From DATIKM01 sp035477595 (GTDB lineage: Bacteria; Armatimonadota; Chthonomonadetes; Chthonomonadales; CAJBBX01): a stretch of DNA of 9,358 nucleotides. The notes under the pieces are model-generated. The model was not told the origin of the DNA. It saw only the letters and a program-made list of their open reading frames with translations, and made no database searches. Positions 1 to 8,967 of this stretch are shown here, piece by piece. Within the stretch, counting starts at the first letter, position 1. Every line of letters starts with the position of its first letter. Position numbers and translations under genes: made by a program. Location of the stretch: assembly GCA_035477595.1 (NCBI GenBank), contig DATIKM010000149.1, positions 1 to 9,358 on the forward strand, in the 5' to 3' direction.

Positions 1-361
1 GGTCATCGTCGCGACGGGCAACCGCATCGCCATGCGGCCGACGCTGGAGACGGCGCTTGCTGCGCTGCGGTCGGGCGCGCCGGTCGCGGCTAAGGAACTG
101 CTGGCTGGAGCCGTGCCGCCGGCCGGAACCGTGCCGCCGGCCGGAACCGTGCCACCGGCTGGAACCGTGCCACCGGCTGGAACCGTGCCGCCGGCTGGAA
201 CCGTGCCACCGGTGGGCGTGCCTGCCGGAGCGCCAGCGAACCCGCTCGAGCGGGCGACGGAGGCGCTCCGCCGCGCGCGCGAGAGCCAGCAAGCCTATGA
301 CCGCGCGTTGCAGGACCTGGGCGCGGCGCTGGAGGCGCTCCGGCAGCAGACGCCGCAGTAG
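1..361 (+). CDS. C-terminal end of a UPF0182-family (COG1615) membrane protein, 5' truncated by window
   Basis: The reading frame is open from base 2 and ends at a TAG at 359-361. An ATG at 32 is internal, because the frame continues upstream in family-like sequence. The visible start of the product (VIVATGNRIAMRPTLETAL) resembles the end of the conserved domain of UPF0182 proteins, which are large multi-pass membrane proteins of unknown function. A low-complexity linker of six-residue repeats (roughly G-T-V-P-P-A) follows. The last ~40 residues, from about NPLERATEAL to the end, are predicted helical and charged. They match the family pattern of a helical tail that ends in a leucine/alanine-rich amphipathic helix. 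Only about 119 residues of a protein usually near 900 are in the window, so no membrane segments are visible. The family assignment rests on remembered C-terminal pattern and is moderately sure. The gene converges on the minus-strand gene at 455-721. Confidence 0.62.
   Translation, partial: VIVATGNRIAMRPTLETALAALRSGAPVAAKELLAGAVPPAGTVPPAGTVPPAGTVPPAGTVPPAGTVPPVGVPAGAPANPLERATEALRRARESQQAYDRALQDLGAALEALRQQTPQ
105..212 (+). repeat. Six tandem copies of an 18-bp unit within coding sequence
   Basis: Six contiguous 18-bp units lie at 105-122, 123-140, 141-158, 159-176, 177-194 and 195-212, with a consensus close to CTGGAACCGTGCCGCCGG. Copies differ at only a few positions: C/T at the second base, A/G at the sixth of the first copy, and G/A in GTGCC[G/A]CC. 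The unit is a multiple of three, so the frame is kept and each copy encodes six residues (Ala/Ala-Gly-Thr/Ala-Val-Pro-Pro). It sits in the linker between the conserved domain and the helical tail of the UPF0182-like protein. Near-identity of the copies suggests recent slippage or unequal exchange. Confidence 0.95.
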
Positions 362-370
362 CCGCAGTAG
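353..370 (+). repeat. 9-bp tandem duplication carrying a doubled stop codon
   Basis: CCGCAGTAG occurs twice back to back (353-361 and 362-370). The first copy contains the terminating TAG of the UPF0182-like gene. The second places another TAG in the same frame nine bases on. A third partial CCGCA follows. Confidence 0.85.
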
Positions 371-393
371 CCGCACCTCGACGCCGCTATACT

Positions 394-426
394 GAGGGCC
401 GTCCTCCCTATCGGAGGACGGCCCTC
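394..426. terminator. Perfect 14-bp stem hairpin between convergent genes, likely bidirectional terminator
   Basis: The arm at 394-407 is perfectly complementary to the arm at 413-426, with a 5-nt loop (CTATC). It lies 33 bases after the stop of the plus-strand gene and 29 bases after the stop of the minus-strand small gene, exactly where a shared terminator is expected. Neither side has a run of T, so it is not a classic intrinsic terminator. It may act as a strong stem-only terminator or an RNA 3'-end stabiliser. The structure is certain from the sequence; termination is inferred. Confidence 0.75.
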
Positions 427-454
427 GGCGTGCGTCGAGATGCTGTCGCCGAGT

Positions 455-721
455 CTAGGGACCGGTCGGAGGGGAGGCGTTGCGACGCGGGATGGGCTCG
501 CCGATGGCGTCCGGGAGCGGCGCGCGGACGGGCGGGGCCGCGCTGGGCGCGGCAGTGCCGCCTGCCTCGCGGCGGTCGATGGCCCGGCGAATGGCCGACT
601 CCACGGCCAGGCATTCCTGTGTCACATCGCCACCGCGCCTCGACGCCTGGATGAGCCGCACGAGCGCCTTGGCGATGGAGTGATCAAGCCCCGAGGCGGG
701 GCCACCAGGCGTTGAACTCAC
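455..721 (-). CDS. Unrecognised small protein, 88 residues
   Basis: I do not recognise this product. The GTG start at 719-721 is preceded, after 5 nt, by a full GGGGAGG Shine-Dalgarno (bases 727-733), which decides the start. Most third codon positions are G or C, as in the neighbouring genes. Residues ~11-55 look like a compact helical domain (GLDHSIAKALVRLIQASRRG, then a second charged helix ending near AIDRREAGG). Residues ~56-88 are a Pro/Ala-rich, probably disordered tail. There is one cysteine, no signal peptide and no membrane segment, so it is likely cytoplasmic. It lies 37 bp downstream of the decayed permease on the same strand, so it may have been the last gene of a transporter operon or be transcribed from tsaC. 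It ends at a TAG facing the shared hairpin. Its function is unknown; the coding call is fairly sure because of the ribosome-binding site and codon bias. Confidence 0.6.
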   Translation of the reverse strand: MSSTPGGPASGLDHSIAKALVRLIQASRRGGDVTQECLAVESAIRRAIDRREAGGTAAPSAAPPVRAPLPDAIGEPIPRRNASPPTGP

Positions 722-758
722 GTCAGCCTCCCCTCGAACGCGCGCGTCGGTCCCGCGT

Positions 759-1246
759 TCAGCCCCTCATCGGCGTCATCGTAGCGCCCTGGCTGAATGC
801 GCGCCGTGTGAAGAAGAAGAGCGCCACGATCGGCGCCGTCATCACCGTCGAGACGGCCAGGGGCTGGTCCCGGAGCGAGCCGTACTGGCCTGTGAACATG
901 GCGAGGCCCCAGCGACAGCGTTGCCGTCGGTCTTCATAGGGATAGATGAGGGGGCCCGAAAAGACGTTCCACGTGCTTATGAGCGTGGCCTGAGCCGGCA
1001 GCATCATGGTGTTGCCGAGTACAGCGCGAACGGGAAGTGCGTTAGGCACTGCGCGCAGTCGGTGAGCACCCAGCGCCGCTGCAGCACGGCCTGAAAGATG
1101 TCGGCCTCGGGCTTGAGCGAAGTCATCGCGAGCCAGACCCACGGGGCGAGGAACACGGCGCCCAGCAGGACGAGCGCTGCGTGGACCTGCACCATGCGCG
1201 GCGTCCGCACCTGGCGAGGGGTCTGGCGCAGGGCAAAGGTAGCCAT
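759..1246 (-). pseudogene. Decayed carbohydrate ABC transporter permease (MalG/COG0395 type)
   Basis: Three blocks of one permease remain. Bases 1246-1019 encode the N-terminus: a short basic cytoplasmic tail, the first membrane helix (LVLLGAVFLAPWVWLAMTSL), then the family-typical stretch KPEADIF...FPFALY. This frame hits a TGA at 1004-1006. Two frames over, bases 1010-978 keep TMMLPAQATLI, which in intact relatives lies around the third helix. It is fused directly to STWNVFSGPLIYP and the last helix (bases 977-759, ending QGATMTPMRG then TGA), which belong to the C-terminus. The parts normally between these blocks are gone, including the EAA loop that contacts the ATPase, so it cannot form a working permease. 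About 160 of the usual ~280 residues survive. In intact systems this protein pairs with a second permease and a binding protein, and neither is present here. Family identity is highly likely; the exact sugar cannot be inferred. Confidence 0.87.
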
Positions 1247-1300
1247 GGGCGCGCGTACACTCGGCGGTCCCCGGCGCGAATCCTGCCGGGCCGCGCCCTC

Positions 1301-2320
1301 TCAGCCGCCGGGGGCGGAGGCGCGGCGGAGCCTGTCGCGCACCGCGAGCCACGCCTCGTAGTCGGGCGGGAGGTCCGCCACTATCCGCGCGACGCCTGCC
1401 TCGTCCATCTCGTGCAGCGCCGCGTAGAGCCGGCGTGCGTAGGCATCCGGCTCGCGCGGCATCGCCGCGACCGCCGCGAGTCTGCGGTGGCTCGCCGCGT
1501 CGCCGGGGTCGCCGAACGCCAGCCAGCCAACCCGCTCGCCGCGCTCCGCCAGCGCGAGCGCCAGCTCGCGGCCGGAAACCTCGACGCACTCCAGCCGCGC
1601 CCGGGGAGCGTAGTGCCTTGAGAGCAGGCCCGGCGAGCGCAGCGGCTCCTCCGGAGTCGCGGGGGCCTCCCCGGTGTGCGCCACTGCGCCGGCCGCCGCC
1701 GCTATCGCGCTGGGGGCTATGGGTCCTGGCCGGAGGACGCGCGGCGGCCACGCCGTGACGTCTACGACGGTCGACTCCAAGCCGCCCGGGCAGGGCCCCG
1801 CGTCCAGCACCAGATCGATGCGCCCATCCAGCCCGTTCAGCACGTGGGCGGCCGTCGTCGGGGAGACCCGCGAGGACCGGTTCGCGCTGGGGGCCGCAAC
1901 CGGCGCGCCGGTGGCCCGGATGAGCGCCAGCGCGACCTGGTGCGCCGGGCACCGCAGCCCCACGGTGTCACCGGCGCCGGTGACCACGTCGGGCACGCAT
2001 GGCGCGCGCTGAGCCACCAGGGTAAGGGGGCCCGGCCAGAACCGCCGGGCGAGGCACTCCGCCGCCTCCGTCCACGACGATGCGCAGCGTCGCGCCTCCG
2101 CCACGTCCCGCACGTGCACGATAGTCGGGTTGCGTGCCGGGCGCCCCTTCGCAGCGTAGATGCGAGCAGCCGCCTGGGCGTCCAAGGCCAGCGCACCGAG
2201 ACCGTACACCGTCTCGGTGGGGAAGGCGACGAGGCCGCCGCGCGATAGAACGGCAGCGGCCTCCGCGATGTCGGCCGGGGCGGGGCGCTCCGGATCGACG
2301 CGTAGGAGTCGGGTGCGCAT
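1301..2320 (-). CDS. tsaC: Threonylcarbamoyl-AMP synthase, long Sua5 form
   Basis: This cytoplasmic enzyme makes L-threonylcarbamoyladenylate from threonine, bicarbonate and ATP. The intermediate is passed to the TsaD complex for t6A37 on ANN-reading tRNAs. The product is 339 residues. Residues ~13-200 form the YrdC-like domain with FPTETVYGLG (33-42), KGRPARNP (58-65), APSANRSS (143-150) and STVVD (183-187), the nucleotide and substrate-binding motifs. SPGLLSRHYAP (229-239) is the linker of long Sua5 proteins that reaches over the active site. Residues ~240-339 are the Rossmann-like Sua5 domain, absent from short TsaC/YrdC. The ATG at 2318-2320 fits the family N-terminus but has no clear Shine-Dalgarno; a small GC hairpin (GGCG/CGCC) sits just before it. 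Lon stops 22 nt upstream, so co-transcription and perhaps reinitiation after lon are likely. The stop is at 1301-1303, 54 bp before the permease relic. Confidence 0.95.
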   Translation of the reverse strand: MRTRLLRVDPERPAPADIAEAAAVLSRGGLVAFPTETVYGLGALALDAQAAARIYAAKGRPARNPTIVHVRDVAEARRCASSWTEAAECLARRFWPGPLTLVAQRAPCVPDVVTGAGDTVGLRCPAHQVALALIRATGAPVAAPSANRSSRVSPTTAAHVLNGLDGRIDLVLDAGPCPGGLESTVVDVTAWPPRVLRPGPIAPSAIAAAAGAVAHTGEAPATPEEPLRSPGLLSRHYAPRARLECVEVSGRELALALAERGERVGWLAFGDPGDAASHRRLAAVAAMPREPDAYARRLYAALHEMDEAGVARIVADLPPDYEAWLAVRDRLRRASAPGG

Positions 2321-2342
2321 CGTGTTGGCGAAGCCGCCGCGC

Positions 2343-4832
<2,490 letters not shown>

Positions 4833-5145
4833 GGGATGGACTCCAGGGGCGCCATAGCGGGCGCTGAGCATGCGGCGGGTTTTGCGCCGCGGACGCCTAC
4901 ATTCCCCGCGCCAGGGTCCGGGTCCTGCCGAAGCTGCATCGCCAGGGACGGCCTGCGGCCAGCGCGGGAGGTCTGCGTGCCGCTCGAGGGCGGGCGCCAG
5001 GACCGGACGGAGCAGCGCGAGCACCGGCGGCGCTCGCACCCGGACGGCTCGCGTGCGGCGGACGCCGCGTCACGGCTCTGCCGCGTTTGGGGCGCCTGCA
5101 GACCGCGCGGGCCGCCTGGAGCCGGACCTCAACAAGGCAGGGGGT
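4833..5145. other. Intergenic gap between clpX and lon
   Basis: These 313 bp hold no convincing gene. Open frames cross it on both strands but lack family resemblance and ribosome-binding sites, apart from the GGAG that serves lon. On the minus strand there are short inverted repeats, for example GCGAGC/GCTCGC around a 9-nt loop (5035-5015) and GCGGCG/CGCCGC around 2 nt (near 5070-5057). I see no recognisable -35/-10 pair, no CIRCE inverted repeat and no T-rich terminator. The length suggests a regulatory region for lon. Confidence 0.5.
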
Positions 5146-6414
5146 TCAGCTCGCGCGGCGGAGGTCCTCCACCGTCAGCATGACGGGGTCCTCGTGCTTG
5201 TCGATAGTCTCCTCGGTGATGACGCAGCGCTTCACGTCCTTGAGCGAGGGGATCTCGTACATCACGTTCACCATCGTCTCCTCGAGGATCGTGCGCAGCG
5301 CTCGCGCGCCCGTGCTTCGCTTCATCGCCTCGCGGGCGATAGCGCGGACCGCGCCGTCCTCGAAGACCAGCTCGACCCCGTCGTACTCGAAGAACTTGGC
5401 GTATTGCTTGGTCAGCGCGTTCTTCGGCTCGACGAGGATCTGCACCAGCGCGTCTTCGTCGAGCGGCGAGAGCGTCGCCACGATGGGCAGGCGCCCGATG
5501 AACTCCGGGATCAGCCCGAACTTGAGGAGGTCCTCGGGCATCACGTGGCGCAGGGTCTCGCCGATGTCCTCGTTGCGCCGCTCCTTGTCCCCGAGGTCGG
5601 CGCGGAACCCGACCTGGCGCCGGCTCATCCGCCTGCCGATCGTCTGGGCAAGCCCCTCGAAGGCTCCTCCGCACACGAACAGGATATCCGTGGTATCGAC
5701 CTGCACGTACTCCTGCTGCGGGTGCTTGCGCCCGCCCTGCGGCGGCACGTTCGCCACGGTTCCCTCGAGGATCTTGAGGAGCGCCTGCTGGACGCCCTCG
5801 CCCGAGACGTCGCGGGTGATGGAGGGGTTGTCGGCCTTGCGGGCGATCTTGTCGATCTCATCGATGTAGATGATGCCCCGCTCGGCGCTCTTCACCGTCT
5901 CCTGCATGTTGCCGCCCGTGTCGGCGGCCTGCAGGAGCTTGAGCAGGATGTTCTCGACGTCCTCGCCGACGTACCCGGCCTCGGTAAGCGACGTGGCGTC
6001 CGCAATGGCGAAGGGCACGTTGAGGATGCGGGCGAGCGTCTGAGCGAGGAGCGTCTTGCCGCTGCCGGTCGGGCCGATGAGCAGAATGTTGGACTTGTGC
6101 AGCTCCACCTCGGATGCCGGTGCGTTCACCCGCTTGAAGTGGTTGTACACGGCCACCGAGAGCGAGCGCTTTGCGCGCTCCTGACCCACGACGTACTGGC
6201 TCAGGATGCGGTGGATCTCGGTGGGCTTCGGCATGGCGCCCAGGTAGGTGAACGGCTCGGCGGGCTGCGTCTCGTTACGTACGATCTCGTTGCAGAGAGT
6301 GAGGCAATCGAGGCAGACGGCGCCATGGACGCCGACGATGAGCTTCTTCACCTGCTCGCGGGCCTTGCCGCACAGCACGCAGCGCTTGTCGATGTTCTCT
6401 TGCATTCTCGCCAC
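5146..6414 (-). CDS. clpX: ClpX, ATP-binding unfoldase subunit of ClpXP
   Basis: Hexameric AAA+ unfoldase that recognises tagged substrates and feeds them to ClpP. The product is 422 residues from the chosen start, the normal size. The N-terminal zinc-binding domain has Cys12, Cys15, Cys34 and Cys37 (C-x2-C-x18-C-x2-C). The ATPase has Walker A GPTGSGKT (114-121), pore loop GYVG (147-150), Walker B IIYIDEID (181-188), the RKH loop (229-231), sensor 1 near ILFVCGGAF (244-252) and sensor 2 GARALR (369-374). The ClpP-docking tripeptide is VGF (268-270), the counterpart of IGF in E. coli. Start choice: GTG at 6412-6414 is preceded by GGGAG with 7-nt spacing (6422-6426). The ATG at 6403-6405, three codons on, is the alternative (419 residues) but lies too far from that site. 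clpP ends 201 bp upstream, so an own promoter or processed intergenic RNA is possible. Confidence 0.97.
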   Translation of the reverse strand: MARMQENIDKRCVLCGKAREQVKKLIVGVHGAVCLDCLTLCNEIVRNETQPAEPFTYLGAMPKPTEIHRILSQYVVGQERAKRSLSVAVYNHFKRVNAPASEVELHKSNILLIGPTGSGKTLLAQTLARILNVPFAIADATSLTEAGYVGEDVENILLKLLQAADTGGNMQETVKSAERGIIYIDEIDKIARKADNPSITRDVSGEGVQQALLKILEGTVANVPPQGGRKHPQQEYVQVDTTDILFVCGGAFEGLAQTIGRRMSRRQVGFRADLGDKERRNEDIGETLRHVMPEDLLKFGLIPEFIGRLPIVATLSPLDEDALVQILVEPKNALTKQYAKFFEYDGVELVFEDGAVRAIAREAMKRSTGARALRTILEETMVNVMYEIPSLKDVKRCVITEETIDKHEDPVMLTVEDLRRAS

Positions 6415-6421
6415 AGTGGGG

Positions 6422-6426
6422 CTCCC
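6422..6426 (-). promoter_or_regulatory. Shine-Dalgarno that favours the GTG start of clpX
   Basis: GGGAG on the minus strand lies 7 nt before the GTG at 6414 and 16 nt before the ATG at 6405. Spacing favours the GTG. No comparable motif precedes the ATG. Confidence 0.55.
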
Positions 6427-6615
6427 GCAGAGCGTGAAGCGCCGAGCGGATAGTGCCGCCGGTTCGCGTGTTCGCGCGCCCGTCACGGAGGGGGTCGAGG
6501 AATGGGGCGCTGGTGCGGCCTTGCCGGTGTCGCGCCCTGATGCCAGCCCCCCGGTGCGGCCCGATCAATGGACGGTCGCGCGCCAGTGCCCTCGCGCGCC
6601 CCTTCCATTCTCGGC

Positions 6616-7221
6616 TTAGCGGGCGCCTTTCTCCATCACCTTGTCCACGATCCCGTAGTCCCGCGCGTCCTGGGCGGAGAGCCAGTAGTCGCGATCGCAG
6701 TCGAGGCGCACCTTCTCCAGGGGCTGACCGGTGTGCTGGGCGATGATCTGCATGATCGTCTCGTGCGCGCGGTTCATCTCCTCGAGGCGGATGCGCGCAT
6801 CCGTGACGGTGCCCTCGTAGCCGCCGCTCACCTGATGGAGCATGATGCGGGAGTTCGGCAGTGCGTAGCGCTTGCCCTTGGCGCCACACGCGAGCAGCAC
6901 TGCGCCCATGGACGCGGCCTGACCCACGCAGATGGTCGCGACGTCGCACTTCAGTATCTGTATCGTGTCGTAGATGGCGAACCCCGACGACACGCTGCCG
7001 CCCGGTGTGTTCAGGTAGATGTCGATGTCGGAGTCCGGGTCCTCGCGCTCCAGGTAGAGCAGCTCCGCCACGATCAGGTTGGCGATGTGGTCGTCGATGG
7101 GCTCGCCCAGGAAGACGACACGGTCCTTGAGCAGGCGCGAGTAGAGATCGTACGCGCGCTCTCCGCGGGCGCTCTGCTCCACGACCATGGGGAGAACGGA
7201 CTCGATGGGACGGTTCCTCAT
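6616..7221 (-). CDS. clpP: ClpP, proteolytic subunit of Clp protease
   Basis: Serine peptidase that forms the tetradecameric barrel degrading proteins delivered by ClpX or other Clp ATPases. The product is 201 residues, the usual length. The catalytic triad is complete: Ser104 in GQAASMGA, His129 in RIMLHQ and Asp178 in DCDRDYWLSA (aligned to Ser111, His136 and Asp185 of E. coli ClpP). The oligomer handle and conserved NTPGG (71-75) are present. The N-terminus (PMVVEQSARGERAYDLYSRL from residue 11) matches the axial loop region, with a short propeptide ahead of it. The ATG at 7219-7221 has GAGAGG six nt upstream (7228-7233). Only one clpP is seen, directly between tig and clpX. The stop is TAA at 6616-6618. 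An 87-bp gap separates it from tig; no promoter is evident there, so co-transcription with tig is likely. Confidence 0.98.
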   Translation of the reverse strand: MRNRPIESVLPMVVEQSARGERAYDLYSRLLKDRVVFLGEPIDDHIANLIVAELLYLEREDPDSDIDIYLNTPGGSVSSGFAIYDTIQILKCDVATICVGQAASMGAVLLACGAKGKRYALPNSRIMLHQVSGGYEGTVTDARIRLEEMNRAHETIMQIIAQHTGQPLEKVRLDCDRDYWLSAQDARDYGIVDKVMEKGAR

Positions 7222-7308
7222 GGGCCACCTCTCACGATAGGCAGGATGCCGGCGGGCGCGCGATTGCTGCGCATCGGCCGGCGGGCGGGTGCCTGGAGCC
7301 GGAGCCGG

Positions 7309-8625
7309 CTACGCTCCCTGTGCGCCGTCGGGCACGACCGGCACGTCGTGGATCGTGGCGATGCGCATCAGCGTCTCGTGGATGCGCCGCTCCGCGATTA
7401 TGCCCGCCACGCGCGTGCGTCGCAACTCGCTCTGCTTCAGACGCCTTGCGCTCTTCTCCTCGGTGCCGGCCTCGGAGAACATGCGCTCGAACTCGCCGTC
7501 GATGTCCGTGTCCGACACGGCGAGGTTCTCATGGCGCGCCAGCTCCCTCAGCACCAGCCGGGATCGCACGCGCTGCTCGGCCTCGCGCTCCATCCGCTCG
7601 CGATGCTGCTCTGGCGTCATGCCCGCGCGCTCGAGGTACTGCTCGTAGGTGACGCGCGCCCCCGCGAGCTCCTCCTCGAGGCTGCGCAGCTGGCTGGCGA
7701 TCTGCTCGTCCACCATGACGCGCGGGAAGTCCATGCGAGCGCGCTTCAGCAGCTCCTCCACAATGCGCCCCTGCGTCACGCGCTCCGAGAGGTTCCGCAT
7801 CCGCTCCTCGAGCCGGTGCCGGATGTCGCCTCTCAGTTCCTCTATCGTCTGGAACGGGAGCACGGAGGCCACCCACTCGTCCGTGGCGTCCGGCAGCACG
7901 CGCTCGTTGACGGAGTCCACCGCCACGGTGAACCTGGCCTTCTTGCCAGCCCGGTCGGTCTCCTGGAAGTCCTCCGGGTAGGTCAGCTCGAAGCTCCGCT
8001 CCTCCCCGGGCATGGCGCCTACGATCTGCTCGTCGAAGCCAGGGATGTTGTGGCCCACCCGGATCAGCGATCGCGTGGGGGTCTCGGGTGGCTCCTGCCC
8101 CTCGACGGCGATGGTGATCGCGGCAATCACGGTGTCTCCGTCGCGAACGCCCCGCCCCTCTGCCCGCACCACGCGCGCGAACTCCTCGCGGACGGCAAGC
8201 ACCTCGCGCTCCACATCCTCGTCCGTCACGGTGAACACGGGCCTCTCGACGGTGAGGCCGGAGTAGTCGTCCAGCTCCACCTTCGGCGCGAGCGGCACGG
8301 TGACGGTGAAGGACCACTCCTCGCCCTCTCGCACCTCCGGCAGGTCGACCTCGGGGTCCGCGTAGGGCTCGATGTCCTCCTGCTTCAAGGCCTCGCGGTA
8401 GGCGCGGGGGGCGAGTATCTCGGTGACGCGCTCGCGCAGCGCGTCCGCGTCCACGTATCGCTCCACCACGCTGCGCGGCGCCTTGCCGGGCCGAAAGCCG
8501 GGCACGCGCTTCACAGAAGCGAAGTCGCGGTAGGCACGGTCATACGCGCCGTTGACGGCATCGGCGTCAACGGAGATGGCGAGCTTCACGGTGCAGGGAT
8601 CGATCTGCTCCTTGGTCACCTGCAT
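7309..8625 (-). CDS. tig: Trigger factor, ribosome-associated chaperone and prolyl isomerase
   Basis: Binds the ribosomal exit tunnel and shields nascent chains. The product is 438 residues, as usual. The N-terminal ribosome-binding domain (1-~115) carries the signature GFRPGKAP (43-50), the loop that docks on protein L23. The FKBP-like PPIase domain runs ~150-245, with GFDEQIVGAMPGEE (196-209) and TYPEDF (215-220) at expected positions. The C-terminal chaperone arms (~250-425) are helical and rich in Glu/Arg, ending in a short disordered tail. Start choice: the ATG at 8623-8625 has AGAGGA six nt upstream (8632-8637) and gives the family N-terminus MQVTKEQ. The frame is open to 8766, but that part is not tig-like. 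It is the first gene of the tig-clpP-clpX-lon-tsaC row, with a consensus -10 box ~150 bp upstream. The stop is TAG at 7309-7311. Confidence 0.98.
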   Translation of the reverse strand: MQVTKEQIDPCTVKLAISVDADAVNGAYDRAYRDFASVKRVPGFRPGKAPRSVVERYVDADALRERVTEILAPRAYREALKQEDIEPYADPEVDLPEVREGEEWSFTVTVPLAPKVELDDYSGLTVERPVFTVTDEDVEREVLAVREEFARVVRAEGRGVRDGDTVIAAITIAVEGQEPPETPTRSLIRVGHNIPGFDEQIVGAMPGEERSFELTYPEDFQETDRAGKKARFTVAVDSVNERVLPDATDEWVASVLPFQTIEELRGDIRHRLEERMRNLSERVTQGRIVEELLKRARMDFPRVMVDEQIASQLRSLEEELAGARVTYEQYLERAGMTPEQHRERMEREAEQRVRSRLVLRELARHENLAVSDTDIDGEFERMFSEAGTEEKSARRLKQSELRRTRVAGIIAERRIHETLMRIATIHDVPVVPDGAQGA

Positions 8626-8680
8626 GGCACGTCCTCTGTGCGGGAGATGGCCCGTGGCGGGGCGCGGAAGCGCGCAGCGG

Positions 8681-8731
8681 GGATCGCGCTGTGGCGGCCG
8701 AGACGAAAGCATCCGAACCGGTGCGCGATCC
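8681..8731 (-). repeat. Inverted repeat in the presumed tig leader
   Basis: GGATCGCGC (8681-8689) and GCGCGATCC (8723-8731) are perfect inverted copies of 9 bp around a 33-nt loop. In the RNA they would form a stem about 55 nt upstream of the tig start codon. A second small stem (GCCC/GGGC) lies closer to the ribosome-binding site. This does not match a riboswitch class I recognise. It could also be a protein-binding site in DNA or chance in GC-rich sequence. Confidence 0.45.
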
Positions 8732-8776
8732 GCGAGCAGGCAGGCGGCGTAGCCCGGCGGCGCCACGGTGCGCTAC

Positions 8777-8782
8777 ATTATA
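8777..8782 (-). promoter_or_regulatory. Consensus -10 box (TATAAT) upstream of tig
   Basis: The minus strand reads TATAAT, a perfect sigma-70 type -10, which is rare by chance in sequence this GC-rich. A transcript would begin near 8770 and leave a leader of about 145 nt before the tig ATG. No good -35 hexamer is found at 16-18 bp spacing; the bases there are all G and C. There is no TG extension. The site lies between tig and the transposase remnant, so it is the most likely promoter of the chaperone-protease block. Confidence 0.6.
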
Positions 8783-8967
8783 CCCGCACCCTCGGCGGCC
8801 CCGCGGGCGCGCCCCTGCGCCATGACGGTCCCGGCCGCCGGTCCCTCCGCCGGCCACAGCGCCGCAACAGGCTGGGTGCGGCACGGTCGCGGGAGTGAGA
8901 CAGCCAGACCGCTTCCCCTCCGCACCGGCACGCCGGCGCAGCCCCGATCATGCGTGAGCAAACGGCA
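8783..8967. other. Gene-free stretch between the tig promoter and the IS remnant
   Basis: Together with the tig leader, this makes roughly 400 bp (8626-9027) without a gene. It is very GC-rich with several short GGCC/GCCGG inverted motifs. Open frames here have no ribosome-binding site and no family resemblance. The left end of the IS1380-type element probably lies in its right part, but I cannot place it without the other end. Confidence 0.45.

Noticed and set aside
759..1952. A 397-codon minus-strand frame running from inside tsaC to the permease relic
   Set aside because: Only its last ~85 residues are real permease sequence. The remainder is an out-of-frame reading of tsaC, rich in Arg, Gly and Ala.
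4853..4858. Possible -10 box TATGGC ahead of lon
   Set aside because: No -35 hexamer at the right distance and a weak match; not distinguishable from chance.
4833..5039. Upstream in-frame extension of lon (69 residues)
   Set aside because: It is unlike Lon and lacks a ribosome-binding site, whereas the ATG at 4832 has a well-spaced GGAG.
4833..5145. Heat-shock operators (CIRCE, HAIR) before lon, clpX or tig
   Set aside because: I looked for the known inverted repeats in the gaps and found none.
8626..8766. Upstream in-frame extension of tig (47 residues)
   Set aside because: It would begin almost at the predicted transcription start, without a Shine-Dalgarno, and does not fit the tig N-terminus.
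6568..8898. A 776-codon plus-strand open frame across clpP and tig, and a similar one at 4870-6453 across clpX
   Set aside because: Same shadow effect opposite strongly biased genes; composition is typical of antisense frames and there is no ribosome-binding site at a sensible start.
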